Shown here: positions 5,179 through 6,099 of the stretch, piece after piece
Position numbering within the stretch: position 1 is the first letter of the stretch
Layout of the letters: each line of letters opens with the position of its first letter
Notes under the pieces: generated by a model
What the model was told of the DNA's origin: nothing
Seen by the model: the letters and a program-made list of their open reading frames with translations, nothing else
Databases searched by the model: none
Program-made: the position numbers and the translations under genes
Source of the DNA: JAGXLC01 sp964461045
GTDB taxonomy: Bacteria > Bacteroidota > Bacteroidia > Bacteroidales > UBA12077
Direction of reading: 5' to 3'
Length of the DNA: 6,099 nucleotides
NCBI GenBank assembly: GCA_964461045.1
Contig: CAYWSJ010000142.1
Span: 1 to 6,099, forward strand

Positions 5179-6099
5179 CTAATTTTTTTACAATAACAGA
5201 AGCGTTGTGTCCTCCAAAACCAAAGGTATTGCTTAGTGCAGCATACACTTCTTTTTCCTGTGCTTCATTGAAAGTATAATTCATATCATTATCAATTTCA
5301 GGGTCATCCTCAAAATGATTAATTGTTGGAGGAATCATACTTTTGTTCAATGTACAAACAGCTGCCATTAATTCAACGGCTCCGGCAGCACCCAGAAGAT
5401 GCCCGGTCATGGATTTGGTTGAACTAATGTTTAATTTATAAGCATGGTCGCCAAAAACTTTTTTGATCCCTTTAACTTCGGCTCCATCACCAACAGGGGT
5501 AGCAGTACCATGCACATTGATATAGTCGATATCAGTAGGTTTTAATTCGGCATCTTTCAATGCAAGATTCATAACTTTCCAGGCACCCTCTCCTTCAGGG
5601 TGTGGAGCAGTAAGATGGTGAGCATCAGCAGTCATACCGCCACCTACTATTTCTGCTAAAATTTTAGCACCACGCTTTTTCGCATGTTCGTATTCTTCAA
5701 CAATAAGTGCACCTGCACCTTCACCCATAACAAAACCATCGCGGGTTTTATCAAATGGCCTTGAAGCAGTCTTATACTCATCGTTGTTTGTAGAAATGGC
5801 CTGCATGGAATTAAAACCTCCCATACCAGCCTCATTAATAGAAGCTTCTGAACCTCCTGTTACAAAAATATCTGCCTTACCCAGGCGGATATAGTTTAAT
5901 GCATCAATAATTGCGTGGGAAGCTGATGCGCAGGCAGAGACAGTCCCAAAATTAGGTCCTTTCAAACCATATTTCATAGAAACATGCCCTGCTGCAATAT
6001 CAGAGATCATTTTAGGAATAAAGAATGGGCTAAATCGAGGTGTTCCATCACCTTCGATAAAGCCCTTAACTTCGTTAAGGAAAGTATTTATTCCTCCAA
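5171..6099 (-). CDS. fabF: Beta-ketoacyl-ACP synthase II, N-terminus beyond window
   Basis: This enzyme condenses malonyl-ACP with acyl-ACP in cytosolic type II fatty-acid synthesis. The frame is open to the right edge: before the internal Met at 6010 it reads GGINTFLNEV (first visible residues) and RFSPFFIPK, matching FabF. About 308 C-terminal residues are visible of the usual 412-420, so roughly 105-110 are missing. The nucleophile is the cysteine of TVSACASASHAI (codon 5930-5932). The catalytic histidines are in NVHGTATPVGD and in KSMTGHLLGAAGAVE, which also supplies the conserved lysine, and the C-terminal loop NTFGFGGHNAS is present. All active-site residues are intact. It is followed by rnc with an 8-nt overlap; acpP would be expected just upstream, outside the window. 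FabF rather than FabB is favoured by the motif details and by gene order. Confidence 0.96.
   Translation of the reverse strand, partial: GGINTFLNEVKGFIEGDGTPRFSPFFIPKMISDIAAGHVSMKYGLKGPNFGTVSACASASHAIIDALNYIRLGKADIFVTGGSEASINEAGMGGFNSMQAISTNNDEYKTASRPFDKTRDGFVMGEGAGALIVEEYEHAKKRGAKILAEIVGGGMTADAHHLTAPHPEGEGAWKVMNLALKDAELKPTDIDYINVHGTATPVGDGAEVKGIKKVFGDHAYKLNISSTKSMTGHLLGAAGAVELMAAVCTLNKSMIPPTINHFEDDPEIDNDMNYTFNEAQEKEVYAALSNTFGFGGHNASVIVKKLDE

Noticed and set aside
6008..6010. ATG as the start of fabF
   Set aside because: The same frame continues to the window edge and encodes conserved FabF sequence (RFSPFFIPK before the Met), so this is an internal methionine and the gene is truncated by the window.

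Overview
The window looks like a chromosomal piece of a Bacteroidota genome, probably near Bacteroidales/Marinilabiliales. DNA is AT-rich, start codons lack clear Shine-Dalgarno sequences and have A/T-rich leaders instead. The gene block fabF-rnc-(IPExxxVDY-family gene) and an RprX/RprY-like two-component system are both characteristic of this phylum. The species cannot be named from the sequence.

Layout, left to right. Positions 1-152 hold the 3' end of an unidentified plus-strand gene. Positions 153-422 are a convergent intergenic region containing a perfect 50-bp palindrome (201-250), nested in an imperfect outer inverted repeat, and a second cluster of competing hairpins (355-406). All other genes are on the minus strand. 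A response regulator (423-1118) and its membrane histidine kinase (1105-2691) overlap by 14 nt, with the kinase gene upstream. A 192-bp gap (2692-2883) holds helically phased TTAAC repeats, a Bacteroidota-type promoter motif on the plus strand, and two adjacent perfect hairpins, the second followed by a T tract. Together these look like a short plus-strand non-coding RNA gene. Next come an M42-family metallo-aminopeptidase (2884-3936), a divergent IPExxxVDY-family protein (3970-4392), RNase III (4444-5178), and the C-terminal three quarters of FabF (5171 to the window end), which overlaps rnc by 8 nt.

Minus-strand transcription probably enters from outside the right edge (acpP-fabF in relatives), runs through fabF-rnc, and may continue through the IPExxxVDY gene and the M42 peptidase (gaps of 51 and 33 bp). 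The two-component pair is likely a separate unit with its own promoter in 2692-2883. The genes are mostly housekeeping: fatty-acid elongation, RNA processing, peptide turnover and envelope signalling. No defence system, CRISPR array, transposase or other clearly new multigene system is present. The best leads are non-coding: the palindrome and the putative plus-strand small RNA.
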